From assembly GCF_000067165.1 (NCBI RefSeq), contig NC_010162.1:12016501-12080500 (forward strand): a stretch of 64,000 nt of DNA, in the 5' to 3' direction. The notes below the pieces were generated by a model. The model saw nothing but the letters and a program-made list of their open reading frames with translations, ran no database searches and was not told the origin of the DNA. A program made the position numbers and the translations under genes. Shown one piece after another: positions 26,452-35,927 of this stretch; position 1 is the stretch's first letter; the number at the start of each line of letters is the position of its first letter. The DNA comes from Sorangium cellulosum So ce56 (lineage in GTDB: Bacteria > Myxococcota_A > Polyangia > Polyangiales > Polyangiaceae).

Positions 26452-29043
26452 TCAGCGGACGAGCCGCCCGATCGCGTGGGGCCGCGCGCCGGATTGCGGG
26501 AAGTACGCGGAGCCCGACGTGAGGCTCCAGCTGTACCCGGTGAGGTTCCCGGCGTTCGCCTGGCCCGGGGAGACGGCGTAAAGACGCATGGTGCCCCTGC
26601 CCGCCCCCCCATCCGTGCTCCCGCCGCGGCACGGCTTGGTGGGATCGGCCGGCACCCATCGCGTGTCTCCCGTGCTCGGGTCCGTGGCGCATCCGTGGGC
26701 GGTGCTCGTCGAGTCGATGACCCGGAGCGAATACTGGGTCGTGCCGGAGACGACGGGCTCGATGGCCGGCGCGATGGCGGTCGGGTACGCATCGACGATC
26801 GCCGTGTGTCCCGAGCCGCCGTCCGTGTAGTTGATGACCAGCAGATCGCCAGGCAGAATGTCGCCGATCTTCGAGATCCGCTTGAAGTGGTTCCCGGCGA
26901 CCACGTGGCCGTACAGGCTAGCGGACGTGGGGCTCGTGGATCCCCACCAGCCGCGGAGGATCGAGGTCGTCAGCGTGGGATCCTCGTGCAGGAGGGACAG
27001 GGTGAACAGCGACGCGCCCTGCGTGGTCCCGGTGAAGTTCGCCCAGTTGATGCTGCTCGGCGTCCCGAACCTGTTGGTGTCGGGGTTGTCGAGCACAAAT
27101 GGCTTGTCGGCGGCACGATCGACGAAGGCGCGGGCGCCCACGAGGTGAGGCGGCGGACCCTCTCGCAGCTGGATGACATGAGCAGCGCCGGCGCTGGAGC
27201 CGCGAGCGTCGTCGGTCCAGGTGCCGGCGATCAGCGTGTCTCCCGAGAGCGCCACGCGAACATCCCGCCTGTTCCATGTGGAGCTCTCGGCCGCGCCCTG
27301 CGGCGTCCACACATCGCCGATCCTGGCGAAGATGCTCGGTCCCTGTTCACCGTCGTCGCTTCCGCCGAGGACCAGCCTGTCCCCGGACACGGCGACGCTG
27401 GCGTTGCGATACCAGCCGCCCCAGCCCGGAGCATCGACGTCGCTGGAGTGCAGCATGGCCTGCTGCTTCCACGCGCCCTCGCCGCGCGCGAAGACCACGG
27501 CGGCGAGCCTGTCAGGGCCATACTCATTGTAGACGATGGTGCCTACCGCCAGCGTGTCCGAGCTCAACGAGAGCGAGCCGCCGAACCTGTAATGCGGTGT
27601 CGCTCCGACCGGCGGGTAAAGGATGGCCTGTTCGGACCAGGCGTCGCCGGCGCGGGTAAACACGTAGACTTGACACGAACGCGCTCTTGAACCGTCGTCG
27701 CAGTCGCTGCCCATGACCGCGGTGTCGCCGTGCAGGGCGACGGCGTAGCCCTGGCTGCGTCCGTCGCGGCCGGGGGCGAGCTTGGCCTGCTGCTCCCACG
27801 CGGCGCCGCTCCGGACGAAGATGTACGCGCCGCCCGGGCCATGATCGTTGGGCGCCCCGACCATGATCGTGTCGCCCGATATCGCGGCGGTGTATCCGAA
27901 CCGGCTGTCGCCGCCTGGGCTGTCCTTCGCGACGAGCTTTTGCTGCTCATGCCACGCGTCGCCGCTGCGCACGAACACGTACGCGGCGCGGCGCTCGGCG
28001 GCGCGAGCCGACGTGCTGTTTCCGACGACGATCGTGTCCCCGTCGATGGCCACGGAAACGCCGAAGAAATCGCCAGGCAGACCATCGCTGGGGGTGAGCA
28101 CGGCCGCCTGGGACCACGACGCGCCGTCGCGCACGAACACGTACGCTGCTTCGGCGCCCATGGCGCCGACCACCGCGGTGTCCCCCGAGGCGGCCACCGA
28201 CCACCCGAAATAGTCGTCGCTCGAGGCATCGCTGGCATAGAGCACGTGTTGCTCCGTGGCGATGAGCGGGTCGACCTCGAGCGGATAGGTCGCGCCGGCG
28301 TCGTCCACCACGATCGAGAGGCTCGCGTCGCTCAGCTTGATCTCCGCCGGAAGCACGCTCCCGCGCGCGTCCTGAACGACGAGATCGGCATACCGCAGCA
28401 CGGCCGCGCCGGCCTGGTCCAAGAGCTGCACCGACTGGCCGTCCTCCGCTAGCGTCGGCGAGAGATCGCCCCCGAGCGCGATCTCGAGCTCCACCTTGCC
28501 TTCGCCGTCGAGACGGCATGGAGGCGGCGAATCCAGGGAGAAGCCCTGCTCCAGCCCGAGGGGGCCGTTCAGGTACCACTCCGTGACGCTCAGGCCCCCG
28601 GACCGGGCTAGGTGCCTGAGCTCGACGCGGTTGTTTGATCCGCGCGGTTCGGCCGCGACGTCCAGGGGGACGAGCTCCCCCTCGCAGCCATAACGCGCGA
28701 GCTTCATCGTGATTCGACCCGCGCTCACCGAGCTCTCGCGGGTCACGGTGACGCCGGCCGACGTGAACTCGGAGACGAGGCCGTGCGCCGGATTCAGAGC
28801 GCTCACCGCGGCGCGCGCGCCCGCCGTGTTGAGGCTCACATTGTACGCAGAAGACGCCTGTCTCTGAACTGTCGCGATGAACGCCGCGCGGCGCTCCAGG
28901 GACGCGGCGTCGGGCCCCTGTTGCCCGTGAGGCCGAGTCTCCTCGGCGCTGTCCGTGCTCGCTGGATCGACCTCCGCGATGCAGGACGTGACGGCGGTGA
29001 TGCAAAACCAGAGTGCATGAATGGATGTTCTATGACGCGGCAT
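26452..29043 (-). CDS. FG-GAP-repeat lipoprotein with NlpC/P60-like C-terminal segment
   Basis: An 863-residue exported protein. The signal peptide ends in a lipobox-like VTSC (about residue 21). After an N-terminal domain of about 240 residues come at least six FG-GAP-type repeats (DDYFGWSVAASGDTAVVG, DFFGVSVAIDGDTIVVG, RFGYTAAISGDTIMVG, YRFGGSLSLSSDTLAVG), which build a beta-propeller as in integrin-like proteins. The last 230 residues include IGDILPGDLLVINY and GSGHTAIVDA, like the His region of NlpC/P60 or CHAP peptidases, but no matching DCSxFV Cys motif is visible. ATG 29043 has an AGGGAGAGCC ribosome site. Confidence 0.85.
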   Translation of the reverse strand: MPRHRTSIHALWFCITAVTSCIAEVDPASTDSAEETRPHGQQGPDAASLERRAAFIATVQRQASSAYNVSLNTAGARAAVSALNPAHGLVSEFTSAGVTVTRESSVSAGRITMKLARYGCEGELVPLDVAAEPRGSNNRVELRHLARSGGLSVTEWYLNGPLGLEQGFSLDSPPPCRLDGEGKVELEIALGGDLSPTLAEDGQSVQLLDQAGAAVLRYADLVVQDARGSVLPAEIKLSDASLSIVVDDAGATYPLEVDPLIATEQHVLYASDASSDDYFGWSVAASGDTAVVGAMGAEAAYVFVRDGASWSQAAVLTPSDGLPGDFFGVSVAIDGDTIVVGNSTSARAAERRAAYVFVRSGDAWHEQQKLVAKDSPGGDSRFGYTAAISGDTIMVGAPNDHGPGGAYIFVRSGAAWEQQAKLAPGRDGRSQGYAVALHGDTAVMGSDCDDGSRARSCQVYVFTRAGDAWSEQAILYPPVGATPHYRFGGSLSLSSDTLAVGTIVYNEYGPDRLAAVVFARGEGAWKQQAMLHSSDVDAPGWGGWYRNASVAVSGDRLVLGGSDDGEQGPSIFARIGDVWTPQGAAESSTWNRRDVRVALSGDTLIAGTWTDDARGSSAGAAHVIQLREGPPPHLVGARAFVDRAADKPFVLDNPDTNRFGTPSSINWANFTGTTQGASLFTLSLLHEDPTLTTSILRGWWGSTSPTSASLYGHVVAGNHFKRISKIGDILPGDLLVINYTDGGSGHTAIVDAYPTAIAPAIEPVVSGTTQYSLRVIDSTSTAHGCATDPSTGDTRWVPADPTKPCRGGSTDGGAGRGTMRLYAVSPGQANAGNLTGYSWSLTSGSAYFPQSGARPHAIGRLVR

Positions 29044-29744
29044 GTGGCTCTCCCTGTCGGTGGTAAACCCTGACGGACCGGCGCCGTGTGCGGCGCCGGA
29101 GCCAATGACCCGAGCTTGGATTGAAAGGCGGTCCACAGCGGCTCGCTGCTGTCGAGCGCCTTGCGGAGCCCCCCAGCGCACGAGCGCACGCGGATGGTTA
29201 GGTCACGTGAAGGACGATCCCGTCCTTATTTGCCGTTCTCATCGTCCTCTTCGGTTTCGCGCGTGTCAAGGAGGGTGAACATCGATGGCGTTGAGGGAGG
29301 GCGCTGCCTCGATAGGCCTTGGTGTGAAGGTGGGTCCTGCAATGCGTGGATGTCAGACAGCCGCAGCACGGAATGCGACATGTCGACAGAACGCATAACG
29401 ACATCCCCGAGCGGGACGGCGCGGGTGAGGGGCTCGGCGAGCAGCGGCGGATAGCGCCGCTTCGTCACCGCAAATTCGTTCTTGGGAGACGAGGACGCTC
29501 GCGCCGCAGCGCCCTCTGTCGCGAGCGAGGAGTCCAGCTAGCAGCGAGTCGTCGCGGCGGTGCTGGGCGAGAGAGACGTCTTCCGCCGCCGCAGCCAGTC
29601 AGTCCAGGAGAGCATGTCGAGGATGTCCCGACCGAACTCATCGCAATGGATCCGTGGACAGCCATGCATCGCGGAGTCTCCGTGCATCGCTCTCTCAGGT
29701 TTCATCGCGACGGCATCGCTCGATGCGCCGCGCGCGGGGCCGAC
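29044..29744. other. Intergenic region of 700 bp, one doubtful small frame
   Basis: Upstream of the FG-GAP gene the sequence drops in GC (about 29200-29450) and should hold its promoter, though no confident -35/-10 pair is picked. No recognisable gene is seen except a doubtful 49-residue frame at 29538-29687 on the minus strand. Confidence 0.5.
29538..29687 (-). CDS. Doubtful 49-residue open frame
   Basis: The frame starts ATG 29687 with MHGDSAMHGCPRIHCDEF and contains ILDMLSWTDWLRRRK, a less GC-driven composition than its surroundings. It could be the relic of a larger gene or a short peptide. No ribosome site or family match is seen. Confidence 0.2.
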   Translation of the reverse strand: MHGDSAMHGCPRIHCDEFGRDILDMLSWTDWLRRRKTSLSPSTAATTRC

Positions 29745-30974
29745 TCACCTCGTCGCGACGCGCCCCAGCGCCTCGTCCGCGGACAGCAGCACCTGCTCCC
29801 ACTCGTCGAGCGCGTTGGGCCAGTGCGGCGAGAAGCGCAGCACGCCGTCCGGGATCGCGCAGGCGATGCCGAGGCGGGTGAGCTCGCGGTACAGCTCGAC
29901 CACCGAGGCGCCGCCCGGCGGCCTCACCCCGAGCGAGCAACCCCGCAGCGCCGGATCTCCCGGCCGCAGGCTCTCCCATCCGCGCTCCCGGAGCGCCTCC
30001 TCGAGCGGGTCGAGGAACCGGTTCGCATGCTCGTGGATCCGCTCGACCCCGATCTGCAGGATCAGGTCCACCGCCGCCTCGAGCCCGGCGAAGCCCGCGG
30101 CGTTGAGGTTGCCGCCCTCGACGAAGTCGGCGCGCTGCCGGATCGGCCGGTCGTACCGGAGCTTGCCCGGGCCCTGGAGCAGGAAGCTCACGGCGTCCTC
30201 GTGGCTCAGCCAGCCCGCCACCGCGGGCCGCAGCGACGGCAGGCGCTCGCGGCGGATGTAGAGGAAGCCCGTGCCCTCCAGGCCCATCAGCCACTTGTGG
30301 CCGCCGCACGCGAGGTAATCGACGCCGGCCGCCTCCACGTCCACCGGCGTCGCGCCGGCCGCCTGCACGGCGTCCACGCAGAGCTCGGCGCCGTGCGCGC
30401 GGCAGAGCGCGCCGATCGCCGCGAGCGGCATCCTGAGCCCGGTCTGGAACTGCACGGCGCTCACGGCGACGAGCCGCGCCCCGCGCTCGAGCTCGCCCTC
30501 CAGCCGGGCGAGGCCCGAGCCGCTGCCGTCCGCGAAGCCGCCGAGCGGCAGGAAGACGACCTCCAGGTCGAAGATCGCGGCCGCGCGCTGCCACGGGGTC
30601 ACGTTGGCCGGGAACTCCCCCTCGAAGAGGATCACCCGGTCGCGCGGCCGCCAGGGGAAGCACAGCGCGATGTCCGTGAGCCCGCGCGTCGTGCTCTGGA
30701 CCAGCGCGATGTCGTCAGCCGCCGCGGCGCCGATGAGCCGGCCGAGCTTCTCCCGCAGCCGGAGCCGCTGCGCGTACCACGCCGGGAACGCGGCCGCCCC
30801 CTGCGCGGCGTAGTCGTCGAGCAGCGCCATCATCGCGAGGCGCACCGGCCGCGACGGCGGCGAGATCCCCGCGTGGTTCACGTAGACGAGCGGCGCGAGG
30901 TGCGGGAACAGCCCGCGATCGCCGAGCTTCGCGGTGAACGCCCGATCCCTATCGATTTCGGCGGTGTGTCGCAT
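29745..30974 (-). CDS. Class V PLP-dependent aminotransferase (cysteine desulfurase-like fold)
   Basis: A 409-residue fold-type I enzyme. The PLP Lys lies in CGGHKWLMGLEG, the PLP-Asp in VDAVQAAG, and the N-terminal YVNHAGISPPSRPV is typical of class V enzymes acting on small thiols or kynurenine-type substrates. The catalytic loop Cys of true cysteine desulfurases is not evident, so desulfurase activity is doubtful. Isopenicillin-epimerase-like proteins look similar. ATG 30974 lies 26 nt inside the end of the upstream YgiQ gene, which means translational coupling with it. Confidence 0.87.
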   Translation of the reverse strand: MRHTAEIDRDRAFTAKLGDRGLFPHLAPLVYVNHAGISPPSRPVRLAMMALLDDYAAQGAAAFPAWYAQRLRLREKLGRLIGAAAADDIALVQSTTRGLTDIALCFPWRPRDRVILFEGEFPANVTPWQRAAAIFDLEVVFLPLGGFADGSGSGLARLEGELERGARLVAVSAVQFQTGLRMPLAAIGALCRAHGAELCVDAVQAAGATPVDVEAAGVDYLACGGHKWLMGLEGTGFLYIRRERLPSLRPAVAGWLSHEDAVSFLLQGPGKLRYDRPIRQRADFVEGGNLNAAGFAGLEAAVDLILQIGVERIHEHANRFLDPLEEALRERGWESLRPGDPALRGCSLGVRPPGGASVVELYRELTRLGIACAIPDGVLRFSPHWPNALDEWEQVLLSADEALGRVATR

Positions 30975-32895
30975 CGGCTGGCTTCCCCCGGCGCTCCCCG
31001 CGGACCTTGGCGAGGTAGCGCGGCGGCGCCCCCTTGCCGGCCGCCGGCGGCACGAGGCAGTGCGGCTTCGTGCCGATGAGATCCCCACGGCCCGCCTTGA
31101 TCAAGGCCTCCCGCGCCTCGTCGTGGTGCGCTGGGTCCCAGTAGAGGAGCAGCGCCTTCTGGAGCTTCTTCTCGCGCAGGTCCTTCGCCGTGTACACCGG
31201 CTCCCGCGTGAGCGGGTCGATCCCCGTGTGGTACATGCAGGCCGCCATCGACATCGGCGTCGGGATGAAATCCTGCACCTGGCGCGGCCTCATCCCGCTC
31301 TTCTTCAGGTAGATCGCGAGGTCTACCATGTCCCGCAGCGTCGAGCCGGGGTGCCCCGAGATGAAGTAGGGCACGAGGAACTGGTTCTTGCCGGCCTCCT
31401 CGCTCGCGCACCGGAACTGCTCGGCGAAGCGCTCGTAGCTCTCGATGCCCGGCTTCTTCATCTTGTCGAGCACGTCCTTCTTGTTGTGCTCCGGGGCGAC
31501 CGAGAGCTGGCCGCCCGTGTGGTGTGTGGCGAGCTCCTCGATGAACTCGGGCGACCGCTCCGCGAGGTCGTAGCGCACGCCGGAGGCGATGAAGACCTTC
31601 TTGATCCCCTGCTCCTCGCGCACCGCCTTCATCAGCTTGAGCAGCGGGCCGTGGTCGGTGTTCAGGTTCTCGCAGACCTCCGGGAAGACGCACGAGAGCC
31701 GCCGGCAGGCGTTCTCGATCGCCTCGTCCTTGCACCGCATCTGGTACATGTTCGCGGTCGGCCCGCCGAGGTCGCTGAGCACGCCGCGGAAGCCGTCCAT
31801 GCGCCGCAGCGCCCGCACCTCGCGCAGGATGCTGTCCGCCGAGCGCGACTGGATGACCCGGCCCTCGTGCTCGGTGATCGAGCAGAACGTGCAGCCGCCG
31901 AAGCAGCCGCGCATCGTGACGACCGAGTGCTTCACCGTCTCGTACGCGGGGATCGGCGCGTCGTACGACCAGTGCGGCACCCGCGTGAACGGCAGGTCGT
32001 AGAGCGCGTCCATCTGGCCCGTCTCCAGCGGGAACGCGGGCGGGTTGAAGTACACCGCCTCGGCGCCGTGCGCCTGGAGCAGCGGGCGGGCGTTGCCGGG
32101 GTTCGTCTCGAACTGGAAGGCGCGCGACATCTCCGCGAAGGCGCCCTTGTCCGCGGCCACCTCCTCGTAGCTCGGGAGGATCACCGCCTTGCCGTCGGCG
32201 ACGTAGCGCGAGCCCTCGATGTGCTCCCACTCGCCCTTGCGCAGGGGGACGGCGGTGCCCCTGACGTCGCGGATCGCCCGGACGGGCTCGCCGCGCCGGA
32301 GGCGATCGGCGACCTCCCAGACGGCCTTCTCGCCCATGCCGAAGATGAGCATGTCGGCCTTGGCGTCGAGCAGGACCGAGCGGCGGACCTGGTCGGACCA
32401 GTAGTCGTAGTGCGCGATGCGCCGGAGCGACGCCTCGATGCCGCCGAGGACGATGGGGACGCCGGGGAACGCCTGGCGGCAGAGGTTCGCGTAGACGATC
32501 GAGGCCCGGTTGGGGCGGAGGCCCACCTGCCCGCCCGGCGAGTACTGGTCCTCGCTGCGGACCTTCTTCTGCGCGGTGAGCTTGTTCAGCATCGAGTCCA
32601 GGTTGCCGGCGGTGACCCCGACCATGAGCCGGGGTACGCCCATCCGCAGGAGGTCGCTCGTGTCCTGGTAGCGGGGCTGGGAGACGACGCCGACCCGGAA
32701 GCCGCGACCCTCGAGGAAGCGGCCGATGATCGCGGCGCCGAACGCGGGGTGGTCGACGTAGGCGTCGCCGTTGACGAGCAGGATGTCGAGCGCGTCCCAG
32801 CCCCGCGCGCGCATCTCCTCCCGGGTCGTCGGCAGGAAGGCGGTCAGGTCGCGGGGGGCGGCGCCGGCGCTTCGGCGGAGCTGGGTGAGGGGCAC
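30949..32895 (-). CDS. YgiQ-family radical SAM protein
   Basis: A 648-residue protein of the YgiQ (UPF0313) family. The N-terminal half has a cobalamin-binding-like Rossmann region (DILLVNGDAYVDHPAFGAA). The radical SAM cluster motif is in MRGCFGGCTFCSITEHEGR, with the CxxxCxxC pattern for the [4Fe-4S] cluster, and the C-terminal half holds SVAPEHNKKDVLDKM and YFISGHPGSTL. The biochemical role of the family is unsettled. The gene is the first of a two-gene unit whose second member, the class V aminotransferase, starts within it. Start ATG 32895. Confidence 0.94.
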   Translation of the reverse strand: MPLTQLRRSAGAAPRDLTAFLPTTREEMRARGWDALDILLVNGDAYVDHPAFGAAIIGRFLEGRGFRVGVVSQPRYQDTSDLLRMGVPRLMVGVTAGNLDSMLNKLTAQKKVRSEDQYSPGGQVGLRPNRASIVYANLCRQAFPGVPIVLGGIEASLRRIAHYDYWSDQVRRSVLLDAKADMLIFGMGEKAVWEVADRLRRGEPVRAIRDVRGTAVPLRKGEWEHIEGSRYVADGKAVILPSYEEVAADKGAFAEMSRAFQFETNPGNARPLLQAHGAEAVYFNPPAFPLETGQMDALYDLPFTRVPHWSYDAPIPAYETVKHSVVTMRGCFGGCTFCSITEHEGRVIQSRSADSILREVRALRRMDGFRGVLSDLGGPTANMYQMRCKDEAIENACRRLSCVFPEVCENLNTDHGPLLKLMKAVREEQGIKKVFIASGVRYDLAERSPEFIEELATHHTGGQLSVAPEHNKKDVLDKMKKPGIESYERFAEQFRCASEEAGKNQFLVPYFISGHPGSTLRDMVDLAIYLKKSGMRPRQVQDFIPTPMSMAACMYHTGIDPLTREPVYTAKDLREKKLQKALLLYWDPAHHDEAREALIKAGRGDLIGTKPHCLVPPAAGKGAPPRYLAKVRGERRGKPADATHRRNR

Positions 32896-33323
32896 GGCGC
32901 CGTCACCCTACGGGCCGGGAGAGCGGGCGGCAAGGGGGCGGCCCCGGCGGGGAAGCGACGGGTGGGCGGCGGGTGGACGGGTGACGGCGTGACGGCGTGA
33001 CGGCGCCGGGGGAGCCCCGCGGGGCCGCGGCGGAGGCCGGCGCGCGGGGGGCCGGCGGGAGGGCGCGGCCCGCGTTTTCCCTGGAGAAACGCACAAATTG
33101 CACGATACCCGGCCAGCAGGTCACGGCTTCTGGTCACGGCGCATCGGATCTCCGGACGCGACATGAAGGCTGGCGCGCGCCACGCACCACCGCGGCGGGC
33201 CGCTGCGTTTCACTCCGCGTCAGTCGCTGGTGAGCTCGTCACAAAATGCTTCAAAACAAGTGATTTTGGCGCGTGGAGGAGGGTTCCAAAACGACCCGGA
33301 AAGAGGGTCAGTAAAAATAATAT
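32896..33323. promoter_or_regulatory. Divergent spacer with A/T-rich leader before the sigma gene
   Basis: The spacer separates ygiQ-like and sigma genes. Near ygiQ there are three tandem GTGACGGC-type 9-mers (about 32980-33006). Near the sigma gene the DNA becomes A/T-rich (33241-33330), with inverted pair CAAAAT...ATTTTG (about 33242-33268) and a GACCC-GGTC hairpin (33293-33309). This is the expected place for an operator or leader control; no exact promoter boxes are claimed. Confidence 0.4.
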
Positions 33324-34103
33324 GTGGAATCACGATCAGATGATGACCTCCGCGCCAAACATCTCAGCTTCGCTGTGGTGCACGAGGTGGGCGTTCCCTT
33401 CCTTCGCGGGTTGCTCCGGGGGGTTGGCGTGGGGGCGAACGATCGCGAGGACGTGCTGCACGACGTCCTCCTCGCCGCTTATCGCAATCTGGAGACCTTC
33501 GACGCGAGCCGCCTGCTGCGCGCGTTGCAGGGGCGGCGCGACGAGGACGACTTCTTCGAGGACGACTTCGAGGACGAGGACCACGAGCCGGTGCCGCTCA
33601 GCGCGGTGCTCCCGTGGATCGGGGAGGGGCAGCCGCGGCGGGTGTGGGACTCGCTCTACCGGTGGCTCTACGGGATCGCGTGGCGGCAGGTCAGCCACTA
33701 CCGCGACCGGGCCTATCGGCGCCGCGAGATCCCGGACGGCCTGCGGCTCACCGCGATCTCCGCCGGCGCCGACAGCCGGCCCCGCCTGGAGCAGCGGCTG
33801 GAGGCGATGGAGCGGGCGGAGGTGATCGACGCGCTGCTCGCCAGCCTCGACCCGCAGCGGCGGGTCATGCTGGTGATGCACGACATGCTGGACATCCCGG
33901 TCGTGGACATCGCCCGGGAGCTCCAGATCAACGAGAACACGGGGCAGAACCGGCTACGGCTGGCCCGCGAGGACTTCCGGGCGGCGGTGAAGCGGCTCGA
34001 CCCGGAGCAGCGGAGCGCGCTGCGCCTCGGCGACAGGCCGTTCGCCGCGGAGTCGACGACGCGCCGCCGGCCGGCCCCCCAGCGGCGCAGGCGGGGGAAG
34101 TGA
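33324..34103 (+). CDS. ECF-like RNA polymerase sigma factor with acidic linker
   Basis: A 259-residue sigma-70-family protein. Region 2 is recognised in GVGANDREDVLHDVLLAAYRNLETFD and the DNA-melting helix SLYRWLYGIAWRQVSHYRDR. Region 4 is DPQRRVMLVMHDMLDIPVVDIARELQINENT. Between parts of region 2 it carries an unusual acidic insert (RRDEDDFFEDDFEDEDHEP, about residues 70-90). The C-terminal tail is short and Arg-rich. The GTG start (33324) follows a hairpin leader. No anti-sigma gene is adjacent. ECF-type regulation of a small regulon is expected from family, but targets are unknown. Confidence 0.85.
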   Translation: MESRSDDDLRAKHLSFAVVHEVGVPFLRGLLRGVGVGANDREDVLHDVLLAAYRNLETFDASRLLRALQGRRDEDDFFEDDFEDEDHEPVPLSAVLPWIGEGQPRRVWDSLYRWLYGIAWRQVSHYRDRAYRRREIPDGLRLTAISAGADSRPRLEQRLEAMERAEVIDALLASLDPQRRVMLVMHDMLDIPVVDIARELQINENTGQNRLRLAREDFRAAVKRLDPEQRSALRLGDRPFAAESTTRRRPAPQRRRRGK

Positions 34104-34132
34104 GCCGGCGCAGCGCGGGCCCCCGCCGCTCG

Positions 34133-35914
34133 TCAATGGGGGCACGCGAGCACTTCCGGCGCGCTCGTGCCGTAGGTGCTCACGTCCGAGATGACGTTCT
34201 CTTCCGGAGGAAAGAGCACCTGCGCGCCGGCCGGCCCCGACAGCCAGCATTGCTGCTGGATGGATCGCGACTGCATCCCGCGCCAGGGCTCGCAGCGAGC
34301 CACCGTGCCGCCGCGGATCGTGACGTCACTGGCCTCTATCCGGATGCCGGGAAAGGAGCCCGACGCGAAGCGCAGGGCGTTGTCGAAGACGAGCAGGTTC
34401 TCCAGGGTCACATCCTCTACCCGGGCCGAGGTCGCGGGCAGCGTCGTCCGCGAGCTCAGGAGCACGCCGTAGAGCGCATTTCCCCAGGACCAGACGTCCA
34501 GGAACGCCACGCCGGCGCCTGCCTGCACGTGGACGCCATGGCTCCCGTTGTAAGCGAACTTGACCTTCTTGATCAGGATCCCCGTCGGACGTTCGTCCTC
34601 GATGGGGCTCGCGAGCACGACGCCGGCGCCGCCGTTGTGATGAAAGTAGCTGTCCTTGACCACGACGTTCTCCGGCACCGGGCTCGGGATCCCGGGCCCA
34701 GGGGCGATCTGGGTGGAGATCCAGAGGCCATGCCCGCCGCTGACCGTGGTGGAGCCGTCGCCGGGGTGGATCATGTTGTGGTGGACATGGCAGTTTCGCA
34801 CGGTCACGTTGGCGGTGACGATCTTGATCCCGCTGGCGCCGACCGGGCCGTTGATGTTCCTGATCTCGCAGTTCTCCACGAGGATGGGCGGCGTGTCGTG
34901 GTACCCGGCGATGGAGGACAGGTAGATGCCGCTCTTCGAGAAGCCATCCACGAGCACGTTCCGGATGACGCCCCCGGAGCCCCAGGTGAAGCTGATGCCC
35001 TCCAGGTTGCTCGGCTTGCAGGAAGGTAGCTGGGGAACGAGGGGCGAGTAGCGCATGATGACGTTCTCCACCTTGCAGTCCGAGCAGGTGTTCAGCTGGA
35101 TGCCGCTGTTCGCCGTCCTGCGTGGCCCCTCCGTGGCCGCGATCTGCAGATTGCGGATCCAGAGCCCCCGGACCGCGCTGATGGTGGTCCCGTCCGGCTT
35201 GACGACCCGGGTGACCTGGATGGCCCCGGGGTACTGCTCCGGATTGCAGGGGATCGCCACGAGGGTCGCGGTCCGGGGATCGCCCGGGCTGGCCTCGGGA
35301 GACAGCTCCGGCCCCTCCAGGGTGAGCGCGTCATGGTGCGGCCGCAGCGGGGTGCGCAGCACGTAACGCCCGGCAGCGAAAGCCACGGTGCGCCTGCTGG
35401 CGCTCAGCGACGCCGCGCACTCGATGGCCGTCGCGATGCCCGGGCTGTCGTCGACGTTCGTGCTGCGGTCGATGCCTGCGTCGGCGGAGAACGGCCATTC
35501 CGCCGGCCTCGCCAGGTAGGGCAGGACGTTGACCACGCCGTCCGGGTCGACGGAGCCTGGCAGGCAGCAGGCCGCCCCCTGGCAAGCATTCAGGTCCTCG
35601 TGCAGCGCCCTCGTCCCCGGGCAAACGCCGTTGGCTGGGCAGAAAGGCCCCGTGCAGATCGGCGATTGCGTGGCGTAACCGGGGCAGGCGATGCCGGTCG
35701 TCTGGTCTGCCAGGAAGGGCGGCTCGGTGTAGGGTAGATCGAGGCTGCAGAAACCCTGGGAGGACACCGCGCGCTCGTCCGGAGGAGGGTGATATCCCCA
35801 GCCCGCCTCGGAGCGCGCGGTGCTGGCCGGGGGCTGCGTCGCTCCGGCTGGAGCGGAGGCGAGCGCGAGCAGGGCTCCGATCCAGATCTGCACAAACCGC
35901 TGGTCCAATAACAC
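34133..35914 (-). CDS. Secreted right-handed beta-helix repeat protein
   Basis: A 593-residue exported protein with an N-terminal signal (WIGALLALASAPAGA). A Cys-containing segment (CPGYATQSPICTGPFC) precedes the main body. From about 130 to 560 it has the short rung pattern of parallel beta-helix proteins (IRNLQIAATEG, VENVIMRYSP, VENCEIRNINGPVGASGIKI, VRNCHVHHNMIHPGDG, VKDSYFHHNGGAGVVL). Such folds occur in polysaccharide lyases and adhesins, but no catalytic set could be placed. Start GTG 35914 is set by a near-perfect AGGAGG five bases upstream; upstream codons in frame are not needed. It converges with the sigma gene (29 nt). Confidence 0.85.
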   Translation of the reverse strand: MLLDQRFVQIWIGALLALASAPAGATQPPASTARSEAGWGYHPPPDERAVSSQGFCSLDLPYTEPPFLADQTTGIACPGYATQSPICTGPFCPANGVCPGTRALHEDLNACQGAACCLPGSVDPDGVVNVLPYLARPAEWPFSADAGIDRSTNVDDSPGIATAIECAASLSASRRTVAFAAGRYVLRTPLRPHHDALTLEGPELSPEASPGDPRTATLVAIPCNPEQYPGAIQVTRVVKPDGTTISAVRGLWIRNLQIAATEGPRRTANSGIQLNTCSDCKVENVIMRYSPLVPQLPSCKPSNLEGISFTWGSGGVIRNVLVDGFSKSGIYLSSIAGYHDTPPILVENCEIRNINGPVGASGIKIVTANVTVRNCHVHHNMIHPGDGSTTVSGGHGLWISTQIAPGPGIPSPVPENVVVKDSYFHHNGGAGVVLASPIEDERPTGILIKKVKFAYNGSHGVHVQAGAGVAFLDVWSWGNALYGVLLSSRTTLPATSARVEDVTLENLLVFDNALRFASGSFPGIRIEASDVTIRGGTVARCEPWRGMQSRSIQQQCWLSGPAGAQVLFPPEENVISDVSTYGTSAPEVLACPH

Positions 35915-35919
35915 ACATA

Positions 35920-35927
35920 CCTCCTCT
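35920..35927 (-). promoter_or_regulatory. Strong Shine-Dalgarno fixing the beta-helix start
   Basis: The minus strand reads GAGAGGAGG, TATGT, then GTG. The spacing of five bases fits GTG 35914 and rules out the out-of-frame ATG that overlaps it. Confidence 0.7.
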
